Positions 8,273 through 16,877 of a stretch of 64,000 nucleotides of DNA are shown one piece after another; positions within the stretch are counted from its first letter, which is position 1, and each line of letters starts with the position of its first letter. This DNA comes from Bacteroides cellulosilyticus (GTDB lineage Bacteria > Bacteroidota > Bacteroidia > Bacteroidales > Bacteroidaceae), in NCBI RefSeq assembly GCF_020091405.1, contig NZ_CP081903.1, positions 4,030,501-4,094,500 on the forward strand, written 5' to 3'. Made by a program: the position numbers and the translations under genes. Under the pieces are notes generated by a model. That model was not told the origin of the DNA. It ran no database searches and saw only the letters and a program-made list of their open reading frames with translations.

Positions 8273-10405
8273 CTAATTAGATAAACGTCTTTTCTCTATT
8301 CTTAGTTCTTTAAATTTTTCTTTTAATTCATTGTAATTAGGATGTTTTTTAATCCAATAATTGATTTGTTCTGCTTTGACATCTTCATATTTTATTTTAG
8401 GTGATAATGTATATAATTGCTGAACAGTTCTAACACTAAATCCTATGGCTGATACACAAAAACTTATTATTATCCATAGATTTTCAGATACATATGTTCC
8501 AAAGCTAATTGTGCTTTTCGTATTACAATAAGAAATAACAAGTAAAATAATACATAAGATAAATCCCATAAAGAAAATGCATTCTAAAAGTAGTATTAAA
8601 TAAAATTTTATTAGACAAATAGATTTGTCCTTTTCTATTTCCATTTGTGATATTTTTTGAGAAATAAAATCTATTTCCTCGCTAATTTTATTGATTCTTT
8701 TTTGTTTCTCTAATTCTACTTGAAGACCTTGAATTGTTTTTTCATCTTCAGCTGACTTCATATTAGATACATTTACTGTTTTACTTGCTTCTTTGACAGC
8801 TTCTTCAAGTTTTGTTAACTTTTCCGATAGCTCAATATTTTTCTGCTGCTTACTTAATTCCTCGTCAACTGCTATTTTAATCAAAGCTTGAATATGATTT
8901 TTATTTACTTCTTCCTTGTTATCTATATCCTCTTGCTCGTTTTTAATTACATAGTTAACTTCATGAATAGCTTTTGTAGACCTTTTTATAAGAGCGGTAT
9001 ATACCGCTTGATAGTTATCTTGCGAATAAGTTTCATCTGACTCTTTGTAGTATTTAGAAACAAGCCTAAGTTTTCTGCGTATATCAGTATTATTAAGTGC
9101 AAAACATCTTGACATTACTTCGGTAAGTCCACTTTTTTTAATCAGAGAGCTGTGAGAATTATGTATCCATAAGTCAATAACTATTTTTGCAGGATGTAAT
9201 AATAGCGGTAATGTGTCTTGTTTACTAAAATATGATATTAAATCCGAATTTAGCGAAACAAAATAAGCATTTATTTTTTCAATAGAGACGATGTCTTTTC
9301 TTTTCTTTGAGATGAAATCTCTTAGATATACATCATGTATATCTCTAATGCCATTGTTATAATTCTTTTTCCTGAATTTTTCTAATTCTTTAACACTACG
9401 TTTGTTTTTATATTCTACTTCAATTTTATCTAATTCATTTTCTGATACTGGAAATAGAACTATCCCTTTATCGGAAATGAGTTTGTTTAAGTTATTTCTT
9501 ATCTGAAGAATTTTTGATGGGCTTAAATTACGTCTATGATACGCATCTTCAATAGCTGTGTTAGGACGAGGACCTTGCTCTTTTTCAACGGAGCTTAGAA
9601 TGTAATTTATTTCTCGTATTGTAAGAGCGTGTATTTTGGGAGTATTACCTGAATTTATTATAATTTCTAATAGCTCTTGGGCATATTTAACATTATCAAT
9701 ATTATCAAGATCTAAGGCTGCTAACACTAATGAAGAATCTAAGAAGTATTCAACACAATCACTTGATTTTATGTTAATATCAGCTTTATTTCTTTTAAGA
9801 AATCCAGCAATAATAGAACCCCAAAAAATATCATTAGCAATGTTATATAACTCTATATTACTTTCTTTTAACCAAAATAGGAAACGGGTGAGATTCACAT
9901 ATCCCTCGTTTATAAGCGTTTTTTCATCTACACCATCAATATGTGTAAGTATTTCCTCTGTATGGTCGGAATAGAAATCAATAAAAGATTTTTCATATGA
10001 TAAACCTTCTGCATCAAGATATTGCTTATATAGAATATCTAATTTATCAAATTTGGAGGATATTTCTTGGGATTTATTGTCTATTGATAAAGTAATTGAA
10101 ATGTCCCATGCTTTCTTAATTTTAAATTGCTTCCCATTTTCATATACAGAAAGTGATATACCATTATCTTGTAACCCAATAGCCTTTATTGATTGTTTTA
10201 AGATAACGCAAGGAATGGTAATTCCAAAATCAGCATCGATTAAACTTTGAAGTTCTTCTAAATCGTAATATTTTTCTATGTCGGTTTGCGTATAGTATTG
10301 ATTTACAATTTCATATTTGATTATAGGGAAATATACATCATTGTACAAATCAGCCCCTTTCGTATCATAAAGGGCAGTTATTAAAGCGTAATTAGTCTTA
10401 TTCAT
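8273..10405 (-). CDS. PIN-like domain membrane protein (cargo, possible defence)
   Basis: 710 residues with no family I can name firmly. Visible parts: an N-terminal winged-helix-like region (about 20-100); a middle region with PIN-like acidic spacing (FLDSSLVLAALD with D223, TIREI with E265, RDIHDVYLRDF with D355 and D358, then FVSLNSDLI with D388); a coiled coil (about 480-600); and two membrane segments near 602-626 and 641-658 with a short cytosolic tail. It is much more AT-rich than the tra genes beside it, sits between the ardA block and the end of the tra operon, and opposes the former. A membrane-tethered RNase cargo gene fits, but the PIN call rests on a few motifs only. Confidence 0.5.
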   Translation of the reverse strand: MNKTNYALITALYDTKGADLYNDVYFPIIKYEIVNQYYTQTDIEKYYDLEELQSLIDADFGITIPCVILKQSIKAIGLQDNGISLSVYENGKQFKIKKAWDISITLSIDNKSQEISSKFDKLDILYKQYLDAEGLSYEKSFIDFYSDHTEEILTHIDGVDEKTLINEGYVNLTRFLFWLKESNIELYNIANDIFWGSIIAGFLKRNKADINIKSSDCVEYFLDSSLVLAALDLDNIDNVKYAQELLEIIINSGNTPKIHALTIREINYILSSVEKEQGPRPNTAIEDAYHRRNLSPSKILQIRNNLNKLISDKGIVLFPVSENELDKIEVEYKNKRSVKELEKFRKKNYNNGIRDIHDVYLRDFISKKRKDIVSIEKINAYFVSLNSDLISYFSKQDTLPLLLHPAKIVIDLWIHNSHSSLIKKSGLTEVMSRCFALNNTDIRRKLRLVSKYYKESDETYSQDNYQAVYTALIKRSTKAIHEVNYVIKNEQEDIDNKEEVNKNHIQALIKIAVDEELSKQQKNIELSEKLTKLEEAVKEASKTVNVSNMKSAEDEKTIQGLQVELEKQKRINKISEEIDFISQKISQMEIEKDKSICLIKFYLILLLECIFFMGFILCIILLVISYCNTKSTISFGTYVSENLWIIISFCVSAIGFSVRTVQQLYTLSPKIKYEDVKAEQINYWIKKHPNYNELKEKFKELRIEKRRLSN

Positions 10406-10524
10406 ATATTTTAAACTTCAAAATATGTATTAATCGACAAAATTAATTAAAAAGAAGCATCGGAAAGAATTTTCTCCGCTGCTTCTTAACATATTCAATA
10501 AAAACGTTTTTTTTATTTCACTTC

Positions 10525-10956
10525 CTAATTATTATCATTGTTGAACGAAAATGAAAGCTGTTGCAACTGCCCGAAGCTATCCTGAAAATACACATCTACC
10601 GTCTGTTGGTCGGTCGATGCGGAAGTATAGTAAAGCCGGAATGTTTCACCCGGAAGCGGGTATAGGTCATTTGGTAGTAAAACCGTCCCATCGGACATTT
10701 TCAGCGTTCCCGCCCCGTCCGGTTGGAAATAGCGGATGAAATATTTTGTTTCCTCATACCGTCCGTCCCGGTGAAGCTGGCAGCGTATTTCTGCCGTTTC
10801 ACCTACCTTTAATTTCTTCGGAACAGGCATCGTTTCGATACTGAACGGGTAAGACTGCTGTATATCCACGTTGTCACTACACGCACCCACTAATAACAAG
10901 GCGGCCACCATGTAGCAGCCTGTTAGCATCTTATAAATTACATTTCTCATATACAT
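10525..10956 (-). CDS. traQ: Conjugal transfer protein TraQ-like (DUF3872)
   Basis: 143 residues with a lipoprotein-type signal (hydrophobic stretch ending LLVGACSDN near 22-29) and a beta-rich periplasmic domain, matching the DUF3872 proteins at the end of Bacteroides tra operons. It is the last gene of the operon here, 21 bp after traO. TraP and a lysozyme-like gene, which sit nearby in some CTnDOT relatives, are not present. The start could be the second Met (MRNVIYK), two codons in. Confidence 0.8.
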   Translation of the reverse strand: MYMRNVIYKMLTGCYMVAALLLVGACSDNVDIQQSYPFSIETMPVPKKLKVGETAEIRCQLHRDGRYEETKYFIRYFQPDGAGTLKMSDGTVLLPNDLYPLPGETFRLYYTSASTDQQTVDVYFQDSFGQLQQLSFSFNNDNN

Positions 10957-10977
10957 TATATATAATAGGTTAGTTTA

Positions 10978-11562
10978 TCACATTATTATCTTTAGACCGA
11001 TACCGAACTGTGTATGGAACTTTCCGACTGAAGAACCGAACAGGCATCTTTCCCTTGCGTTAATCAGGAACACCACCCGGTCGGTAATGTAACTTTCCAG
11101 TTCCAGCGTCAGCGCACTACCATAGACAAAACCGTCCTTATCGGTCAGGGTCGAGCCATCGGGCAGCAATTTATCGCCCCAGTTACTTGTTTCATACCCG
11201 GCAAGGGCAGACAAGCCCAGCGAAAGGAAAAAGGTTTTCTTTCTGTCTGAAAGGAAATTCAGATAGTAACCGCCCTCGCCTGTAAACTGGCTCACGGGTA
11301 TCTGTAAATCCTTATAGGGATAATGCTTTTCGAGGTATTCCCCGCCGATAACCCATCTGTTCCCGTTTTTGGTATAGGTACTCATGGCAGCCCCGAAGTA
11401 ATAAGCGAAATCGCTTTTACTGTTCCAGTGAACACCGTCCGCCATGCCGCCCGTAACCTGCAAGCCTTTCATTCCCGGCAGACATCTTTGTGCGTGTGCC
11501 TGGTTGAAAGTCAGGCACAGCACAAAAAGGGATATAATACAACATATCCTTTTCATGTTCAT
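10978..11562 (-). CDS. traO: Conjugal transfer protein TraO
   Basis: 194 residues with a clear signal peptide (about 1-24, ending AHAQ) followed by an outer-membrane beta-barrel-like domain rich in alternating hydrophobic strands and ending in an aromatic-poor IGLKIIM. It fits TraO of Bacteroides ICEs, a component near the outer membrane in the mating channel. Its start overlaps the traN stop by 4 bp, showing translational coupling. Confidence 0.88.
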   Translation of the reverse strand: MNMKRICCIISLFVLCLTFNQAHAQRCLPGMKGLQVTGGMADGVHWNSKSDFAYYFGAAMSTYTKNGNRWVIGGEYLEKHYPYKDLQIPVSQFTGEGGYYLNFLSDRKKTFFLSLGLSALAGYETSNWGDKLLPDGSTLTDKDGFVYGSALTLELESYITDRVVFLINARERCLFGSSVGKFHTQFGIGLKIIM

Positions 11563-12467
11563 TTGATTTTAAGTTCGTTAATCACTTTGGCAGCCACTAT
11601 ATCCGAATTTTCCACCCGGATAGTTTGGTGTCTGCCCCCGTTCTTTTCCACCAGTTCGATGACTAATATCTTATCGTCAGGGATAGTGAACTGCGGAACG
11701 GTGTACACGGTGCGGACGGTACTTTTGCCGCCGATAACCAGTATCTCGTTATAGCTCCGCACCGGGTCAATCACCGTTTCCTGAATAGCCGTTCTTTTGG
11801 CTACTTTCTTATCCACAATCTTGAAACGGATAAAGTCGGTATCAAACGGTACGTTTGAACTGTTCTTTGTTTGTGTGTGGAAGTAGAACAGCCCGTTATG
11901 CGAATAAATGCCCTTTACCAAGAACTGCACCCCGAACCGTTTGCATCCCAAATGCTTTATTTCCCGGTCATTGTTTTTGTAGATGGACTGCATAATCAGC
12001 TTTACCAAAAGCGGGCTTTCGTTACCCAGTTCACGGAAATAGATATTCATCCGGGTATGGCTGAAATCCGTTGTGTCCTCATTCTCCAAGAAGTCTTTCA
12101 TTTCGATGTTCAGCATTTCCGGTTCATGTGCGTATTTTGCATTGAAACTGTAAAAGCTACCATCCTCACAGATAACGGAAAAATTGGTTTCACCGGGAAA
12201 GCCCTCTGTTGTAGCCTTGACCCTGACAACATTTTCCGCCCCGTCCGCTTTTCCGGCAATAATGTAGTTACTGCCTAAGTCCACGTACTTAACGGCAGAC
12301 GGGAAAATAAGGTGTACTGTTTTTGCAAACGTCACCTGTACGCCGTAAGGTGTCACCATTTGGCGGTAAGGGAGCTTCTTTGTAATGCCCTGATACAAAT
12401 CGTTACTTTGTGCTTTCATTGAAACCACGCCCAAGAGTAGGGCGAACATGATAATTAACTTTTTCAT
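11559..12467 (-). CDS. traN: Conjugal transfer protein TraN (DUF4138, VirB9-like role)
   Basis: 302 residues with a signal peptide (about 1-19), then the DUF4138 beta-rich domain. Family members are thought to play the VirB9/TraO-type part in the outer-membrane core complex of the type IV secretion channel. The gene lies between traM and traO in the standard order and overlaps traO by 4 bp. Confidence 0.9.
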   Translation of the reverse strand: MKKLIIMFALLLGVVSMKAQSNDLYQGITKKLPYRQMVTPYGVQVTFAKTVHLIFPSAVKYVDLGSNYIIAGKADGAENVVRVKATTEGFPGETNFSVICEDGSFYSFNAKYAHEPEMLNIEMKDFLENEDTTDFSHTRMNIYFRELGNESPLLVKLIMQSIYKNNDREIKHLGCKRFGVQFLVKGIYSHNGLFYFHTQTKNSSNVPFDTDFIRFKIVDKKVAKRTAIQETVIDPVRSYNEILVIGGKSTVRTVYTVPQFTIPDDKILVIELVEKNGGRHQTIRVENSDIVAAKVINELKIK

Positions 12468-12507
12468 TTTGGATTGAAATTTTTATGGTTGATAATTGAT
12501 AAATAGA

Positions 12508-13893
12508 TTATTGCTGTTTGGCGTAAAGCATCACCTGATAGTTCGCTTTCAGGTGTACTTTTACCGTTCTGAATTTCTTAGCGAGGTATTGTGAACCGCC
12601 CTGCATCAAGCCCCTTGTAATATCCATTGCGACCTGCTGCCCGGCACTTTGCGCAAAGGAAATGCTCGTTCCCAGTCCCGCACCGATATTCGCCATCGCT
12701 TCCTTTGCCGCTTCCTGTTCCAGTGACGAGGGAACGGAAAGCCCCTTTTGCCCGTCACTGTCGTAAACGGCAAGTTCCACCGGAATGATATTACCCGCAT
12801 ATTCGAGCGAGGACACCAGTATGTCGAGCCGTTCCCCCTGTACTTTGGCACTTCCTGAAACAAGGCTGTTTTTCGGGACAATCACGTTCCCCGCCTGTAA
12901 CGGTTCTAACAGCCGGAGCTTGACGGTCTGCCCGTCCATAAGTGTTTGGTCGTTATGTACACACGCCCGGATAGTGTTCTTTCCCATCGAATAACCACTG
13001 CCGACCGCCGTATTAAATCCGTAATTGCGTGGCTTGCCGTATTCGGCGATAAATTCGGCGTTGCTTATAGGTTGCTGCAATCCTGAAACCGTCCTGTCCG
13101 ATACCGATTTTACAGGTGTGGCATTTCCTTTGCCCTGAACAGGTGCGGACGGTGCGACCTGTGCAATCTGTCCCGGTTGCAGTGGTATGCTTTGCCCGTT
13201 CTGTCCGTTCATGTATTTTGCCGCCAGTTCGTAGGATTTTTCCATAAGAGCCACCTGTTCATCCATGCTGCCCGCACCGTTTTCTTTCGCATCGAGCCGG
13301 GCAGTGAGTTCTTCCACCTGACGTTTCAGTTCCTCTTTTTCCTTGTCCTCTTTCGGCGTTTCGTAGAAACTGCCTAACTGACGGTTCATGTCCCGGTAAG
13401 CCGCCGCCGAAGACTGGATAGAGGAACGGCTATTGTTCGGCGCACCCGCCCCGAAGTCTATTACATTGGTTTTCGGTTTTTCTGCCGGAGCATCATCTAT
13501 CAGGGTCAAATCTTCCCCGTTCCCGTTTTCCTCTCCCAGCGAAAAGGCAAAATCCTGTAAGGAGCGCATCTTGTCCGCCTGTTTGTTCTCCATTTGCTCC
13601 TGTTCGTAGGCTGTCTTTTTATCGCTGATTATCCCGTCCCCTTTGGGTTGCGGAATATCGGCGTTAAATCCGCCCACGTTTTCCACCTTTGCTTCGTCCT
13701 TATCGGACGGTGCGAAAATCAGGTACATAGACCCCAAGAAAACCAGTCCCATAAGCGGGTAAATCAGCATCTTCTTTCGCTGCTGTATCTGCTGCGGGGT
13801 CAGTTCTTTTTTTTCCTTTACCTGTTTTTCAGGTTCTTTCTTCCTGTCCGTTTCCGGTGCGGGAACTTCATTTTTCACTTCTTTTTCTTCCAT
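12508..13893 (-). CDS. traM: Conjugal transfer protein TraM (VirB10-like role)
   Basis: 461 residues. The order is a charged cytosolic N-terminus (about 1-45), one membrane helix (about 46-63, MLIYPLMGLVFLGSMYLIF), a long acidic and coiled-coil linker (about 70-240), and a C-terminal periplasmic beta domain (about 290-461). This topology matches VirB10-type proteins that span the envelope. The start overlaps the end of traL by 26 bp. Confidence 0.92.
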   Translation of the reverse strand: MEEKEVKNEVPAPETDRKKEPEKQVKEKKELTPQQIQQRKKMLIYPLMGLVFLGSMYLIFAPSDKDEAKVENVGGFNADIPQPKGDGIISDKKTAYEQEQMENKQADKMRSLQDFAFSLGEENGNGEDLTLIDDAPAEKPKTNVIDFGAGAPNNSRSSIQSSAAAYRDMNRQLGSFYETPKEDKEKEELKRQVEELTARLDAKENGAGSMDEQVALMEKSYELAAKYMNGQNGQSIPLQPGQIAQVAPSAPVQGKGNATPVKSVSDRTVSGLQQPISNAEFIAEYGKPRNYGFNTAVGSGYSMGKNTIRACVHNDQTLMDGQTVKLRLLEPLQAGNVIVPKNSLVSGSAKVQGERLDILVSSLEYAGNIIPVELAVYDSDGQKGLSVPSSLEQEAAKEAMANIGAGLGTSISFAQSAGQQVAMDITRGLMQGGSQYLAKKFRTVKVHLKANYQVMLYAKQQ

Positions 13894-14173
13894 TGTCTGA
13901 CTGATTAAAAATGTTCGTACTGTCTTTACTTTGTAACTGCAACTGCCTGATGTGCTCTATCCGTATGGTTTCGCCATCCTCTTTTCCTATCCGGTAAATG
14001 GATGATACCGTGAAGTAGATGGATAGCCCGCCGAAGAACAGGAGCATAAGCAGGATTACCGCCAGCCTTATTTCCGGTGTCATTCGCCCGCACAGGTGGC
14101 GGAGTTTTTCATCCGCCCAGTCCTGCACATGGGTAATCGCCTGATTCACCGGAGAGAGAATTTTCCGTATCAT
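13868..14173 (-). CDS. traL: Conjugal transfer protein TraL (DUF3989)
   Basis: 101 residues with a single strong membrane helix (about 35-58, LAVILLMLLFFGGLSIYF) and a basic N-terminus, as in DUF3989 proteins encoded between traK and traM. It starts 3 bp after the traK stop and overlaps traM by 26 bp, so it belongs to the tightly packed core operon. Probable inner-membrane accessory of the channel. Confidence 0.88.
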   Translation of the reverse strand: MIRKILSPVNQAITHVQDWADEKLRHLCGRMTPEIRLAVILLMLLFFGGLSIYFTVSSIYRIGKEDGETIRIEHIRQLQLQSKDSTNIFNQSDNGRKRSEK

Positions 14174-14176
14174 GGC

Positions 14177-14800
14177 TTACCGCTTTATGGTGTTCAAGTC
14201 CTTGTTTTCCGTTATCTCGAAACTTTCCATCATAAAGCCGTGCGGGTTATTATCACTTCTTACGGCGTTCAATAACCGGCAACGGGTAACAAGGCTTCTT
14301 TCCGTCACGCTGCTTTCACGGATAATCATTTGCCGGGCATAGGTAGCCACCGCATACGGGTACACATCGAAATTGCATGAAACGCTGTCTATCTGTATGG
14401 TTTGGCTGATATTGCCCGAAATGATACGGTTGTAATATCCTTTTTCCGAGAGGTCACGGTAATAATTAAATGCGCTCTTGTCGGCGAGGAACAGCGACCG
14501 TTTGATATTGCTTTCGATAGCGTTCTTATCCGGTGAGAGCGTGAAAAACAGTTCGTGAAAACGCTTCACGTGTTCCCTTGCTTCAACCGGACGGTTTTGT
14601 GTCAAGTCTTGTGATAACGCAAGCATCAACGATTTGCCACCGTCCAGCACATAAATCTTCTGCCGTTGCGCTTCGGCAAACGTATAGGAGTTCCAAACGG
14701 CATAACCCGTTATCAGGGTACACATAACGACAAACACGATACCGAAAAGCCGTATCTGTTTGAAACTGGTTTCAATGTTCTTTAAACTTTTAAATTCCAT
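14177..14800 (-). CDS. traK: Conjugal transfer protein TraK (VirB8-like role)
   Basis: 207 residues: short cytosolic N-terminus, one membrane helix (about 18-38, IRLFGIVFVVMCTLITGYAV), then a periplasmic domain. It matches TraK of Bacteroides ICEs, which takes the place of VirB8 in the type IV secretion inner-membrane complex. It lies 12 bp after traJ and 3 bp before traL. Confidence 0.9.
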   Translation of the reverse strand: MEFKSLKNIETSFKQIRLFGIVFVVMCTLITGYAVWNSYTFAEAQRQKIYVLDGGKSLMLALSQDLTQNRPVEAREHVKRFHELFFTLSPDKNAIESNIKRSLFLADKSAFNYYRDLSEKGYYNRIISGNISQTIQIDSVSCNFDVYPYAVATYARQMIIRESSVTERSLVTRCRLLNAVRSDNNPHGFMMESFEITENKDLNTIKR

Positions 14801-14812
14801 CTTGATTTTTAT

Positions 14813-15838
14813 TTATTGGTTACTTTTGATTAGTTTACCACCGACCCTGCCGCCAGCGTTCCCGGTTGCTGCACCTGCTACCGCACCGACACCGCTACCT
14901 GTTTTGTTAGCCGCACTGTTTATATTCCGGCTCATGTTGCCCATTCCGCCCGCCTGAATAATCCAGTTCGATACGGTGGGAATTGTGAAGTAACCGATGA
15001 TACCGATTATCATAAAAATTATGTACACTGAATTGCTGCTATCGGGTACGAAATTGGGGTCTGATAGCTCCTGAATATCCTTTTGGAGCATAAGTACCTG
15101 TATTCGGGCAAGTATGGAACTGAACAGGTCTGAAACGGGCAGCCACAGGTAAACGGAAATATACCTTGTTATCCATTGGGTCAGTGTCGCCTGAAAGCCA
15201 TCATATACACTGATGGCAAAGGCTATCGGACCCAGTATGGCAAGGACAATCAAGAAAAAGGTTCGGATAGTGTCTATCACAAGGGCTGCCGATTGAAAGA
15301 GCAGTTCCAAAAGTTCCCTGAACCAATCCCGGACGGATTGCTTAATATTGTGGGCTGCCCTATCCATGTACATACCACCCATTGTGGCAATATCTTTGGC
15401 AGACCATCCCAATTCGTCAATCTGTTTATCAAATGCTTCATCCGAAACAAGGTAAGCCGTTTCCGGATTGCGCACCATCGCTTCATATTCCAGTTTGTCC
15501 TTTTGTTCCCGGTAGGCGTTCATATCGAAAGTTTGCGTTTCGAGCATATTGTTACACCCCTTGACTACTGGCGACATAACGCTGTTAATCGTACCCAGTA
15601 CAAAAGTGGGAAAGAACATAATACAGAAACCAATCACAAAAGGACGGAGCAAAGGGTAAACGTCTATCGGTTCGGCACTGGCGAGCGACTGCCATACTTT
15701 GGCAGCCACATAGAACAAAGCCCCCAGTCCCGCTATTCCTTTGGCTACCCCCGCCATGTTCCCGCATAAAGGCATCATGTCCGTGTACAGACTTCGTAAA
15801 ATCTGATGCAGGTTATCAAATTCGATTGCTAATAACAT
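14813..15838 (-). CDS. traJ: Conjugal transfer protein TraJ (polytopic, VirB6-like role)
   Basis: 341 residues with several membrane helices (about 30-50, 68-90, 185-215, 225-250, 275-300) and a Gly/Ala-rich C-terminal tail. This fits TraJ, the polytopic inner-membrane channel protein comparable to VirB6. It lies 20 bp after traI and 12 bp before traK in the standard gene order. Confidence 0.9.
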   Translation of the reverse strand: MLLAIEFDNLHQILRSLYTDMMPLCGNMAGVAKGIAGLGALFYVAAKVWQSLASAEPIDVYPLLRPFVIGFCIMFFPTFVLGTINSVMSPVVKGCNNMLETQTFDMNAYREQKDKLEYEAMVRNPETAYLVSDEAFDKQIDELGWSAKDIATMGGMYMDRAAHNIKQSVRDWFRELLELLFQSAALVIDTIRTFFLIVLAILGPIAFAISVYDGFQATLTQWITRYISVYLWLPVSDLFSSILARIQVLMLQKDIQELSDPNFVPDSSNSVYIIFMIIGIIGYFTIPTVSNWIIQAGGMGNMSRNINSAANKTGSGVGAVAGAATGNAGGRVGGKLIKSNQ

Positions 15839-15858
15839 ACTTATCTGTTTTTTAGAAG

Positions 15859-16488
15859 TTACCAGTAACGTTCATCCGCCGAACCATACAAAGCCATTAC
15901 CCGGTCGGTGTCCTTTTTCTTTTTCGCCCGCAGGTAGGAAACAGAAATATTCTTACGGGTGTAGTAACTCACCAAATCCCGGTAGTTCTTGATGGAGTTA
16001 TACGTCCGGTCGATAACGTCCATCCGTTCTTTATCGGACATGGAAAGCCCGTTGATGTTCACCACGCTTTTCATTTCTTCCAGCACATCGGAACTTTCCT
16101 GCAACAGTTGGGTATATCCGTAGGCAATCGCCGAAAGCTCGTCCGGCGTATAGTTTTCATCCGAAAGCATCTTCTGAAAACTGTTCACATAGATGTCGGA
16201 AATCTCACCGATAAGCAGGATAGACTTCTGTACTTTCCGGGCATCTTTGACAAGGTTATGCACTGATTTTAAGGCATCGTAGTACTCCTTGCCTTGATTG
16301 TACAGCTTTACTGTTTCCTGAAAATTCTTTATCATTGTTTGGGCTGTGGAGGACGTTTGAACGATATTCTTTGACGCATTGATAATCCCTTGCGCCAAGT
16401 TGCCGGGGTCACTCACCACCCATTGTGCGTTTAACTTTCCGGCAAAAAGGCTGCATATTACAAGCAGCATTATAATCTTTGTTCTCAT
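15859..16488 (-). CDS. traI: Conjugal transfer protein TraI (DUF4141)
   Basis: 209 residues with a signal peptide (about 1-21, ending KLNAQ) and a helical, probably periplasmic body, matching DUF4141. Members may play a VirB5-like role. It is 4 bp downstream of the small lipoprotein gene in the same operon. Confidence 0.88.
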   Translation of the reverse strand: MRTKIIMLLVICSLFAGKLNAQWVVSDPGNLAQGIINASKNIVQTSSTAQTMIKNFQETVKLYNQGKEYYDALKSVHNLVKDARKVQKSILLIGEISDIYVNSFQKMLSDENYTPDELSAIAYGYTQLLQESSDVLEEMKSVVNINGLSMSDKERMDVIDRTYNSIKNYRDLVSYYTRKNISVSYLRAKKKKDTDRVMALYGSADERYW

Positions 16489-16492
16489 ACGC

Positions 16493-16849
16493 TTACTTCT
16501 TTATTGGTTGTTTACTCCGTTTGTATTCTCCACCGGGTGAAAGCAGAATCCGGTCGTTCTCTTTGTCATAGGTCAGCAGGACGGAAAGCCCCGTTTCGAT
16601 GAACAGGTTTCCGTCCTGTTCTGAAATCTGATAGGTTTCCGTTTGGATAGTCCCCCGGTAGGTCATTTTGCGGGTCGTTACCCTATAATGCCCGTTTTTT
16701 TCAAAGAGAGAGAACGCAGGACGGTTTTTCACGCTTTCCCAGTCACCACGCATCGCCCTAAGACGGTCGGTGTTCGTTTCCTTACAGGAAGAAAGCCCCA
16801 GTAACAAAGTGCATAACAGCACCGGAAACAGGAATTTTAAATGTTTCAT
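16493..16849 (-). CDS. DUF3876-type lipoprotein between traG and traI
   Basis: 118 residues with a lipoprotein signal (lipobox LGLSSC, Cys near 22) and a small beta-rich domain. It resembles the DUF3876 proteins at the traH position of Bacteroides ICEs. It lies 28 bp after traG and 4 bp before traI. The specific role in transfer is not known. Confidence 0.75.
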   Translation of the reverse strand: MKHLKFLFPVLLCTLLLGLSSCKETNTDRLRAMRGDWESVKNRPAFSLFEKNGHYRVTTRKMTYRGTIQTETYQISEQDGNLFIETGLSVLLTYDKENDRILLSPGGEYKRSKQPIKK

Positions 16850-16877
16850 ACTGATTGATTTTTAAATTGTTAGTTGA

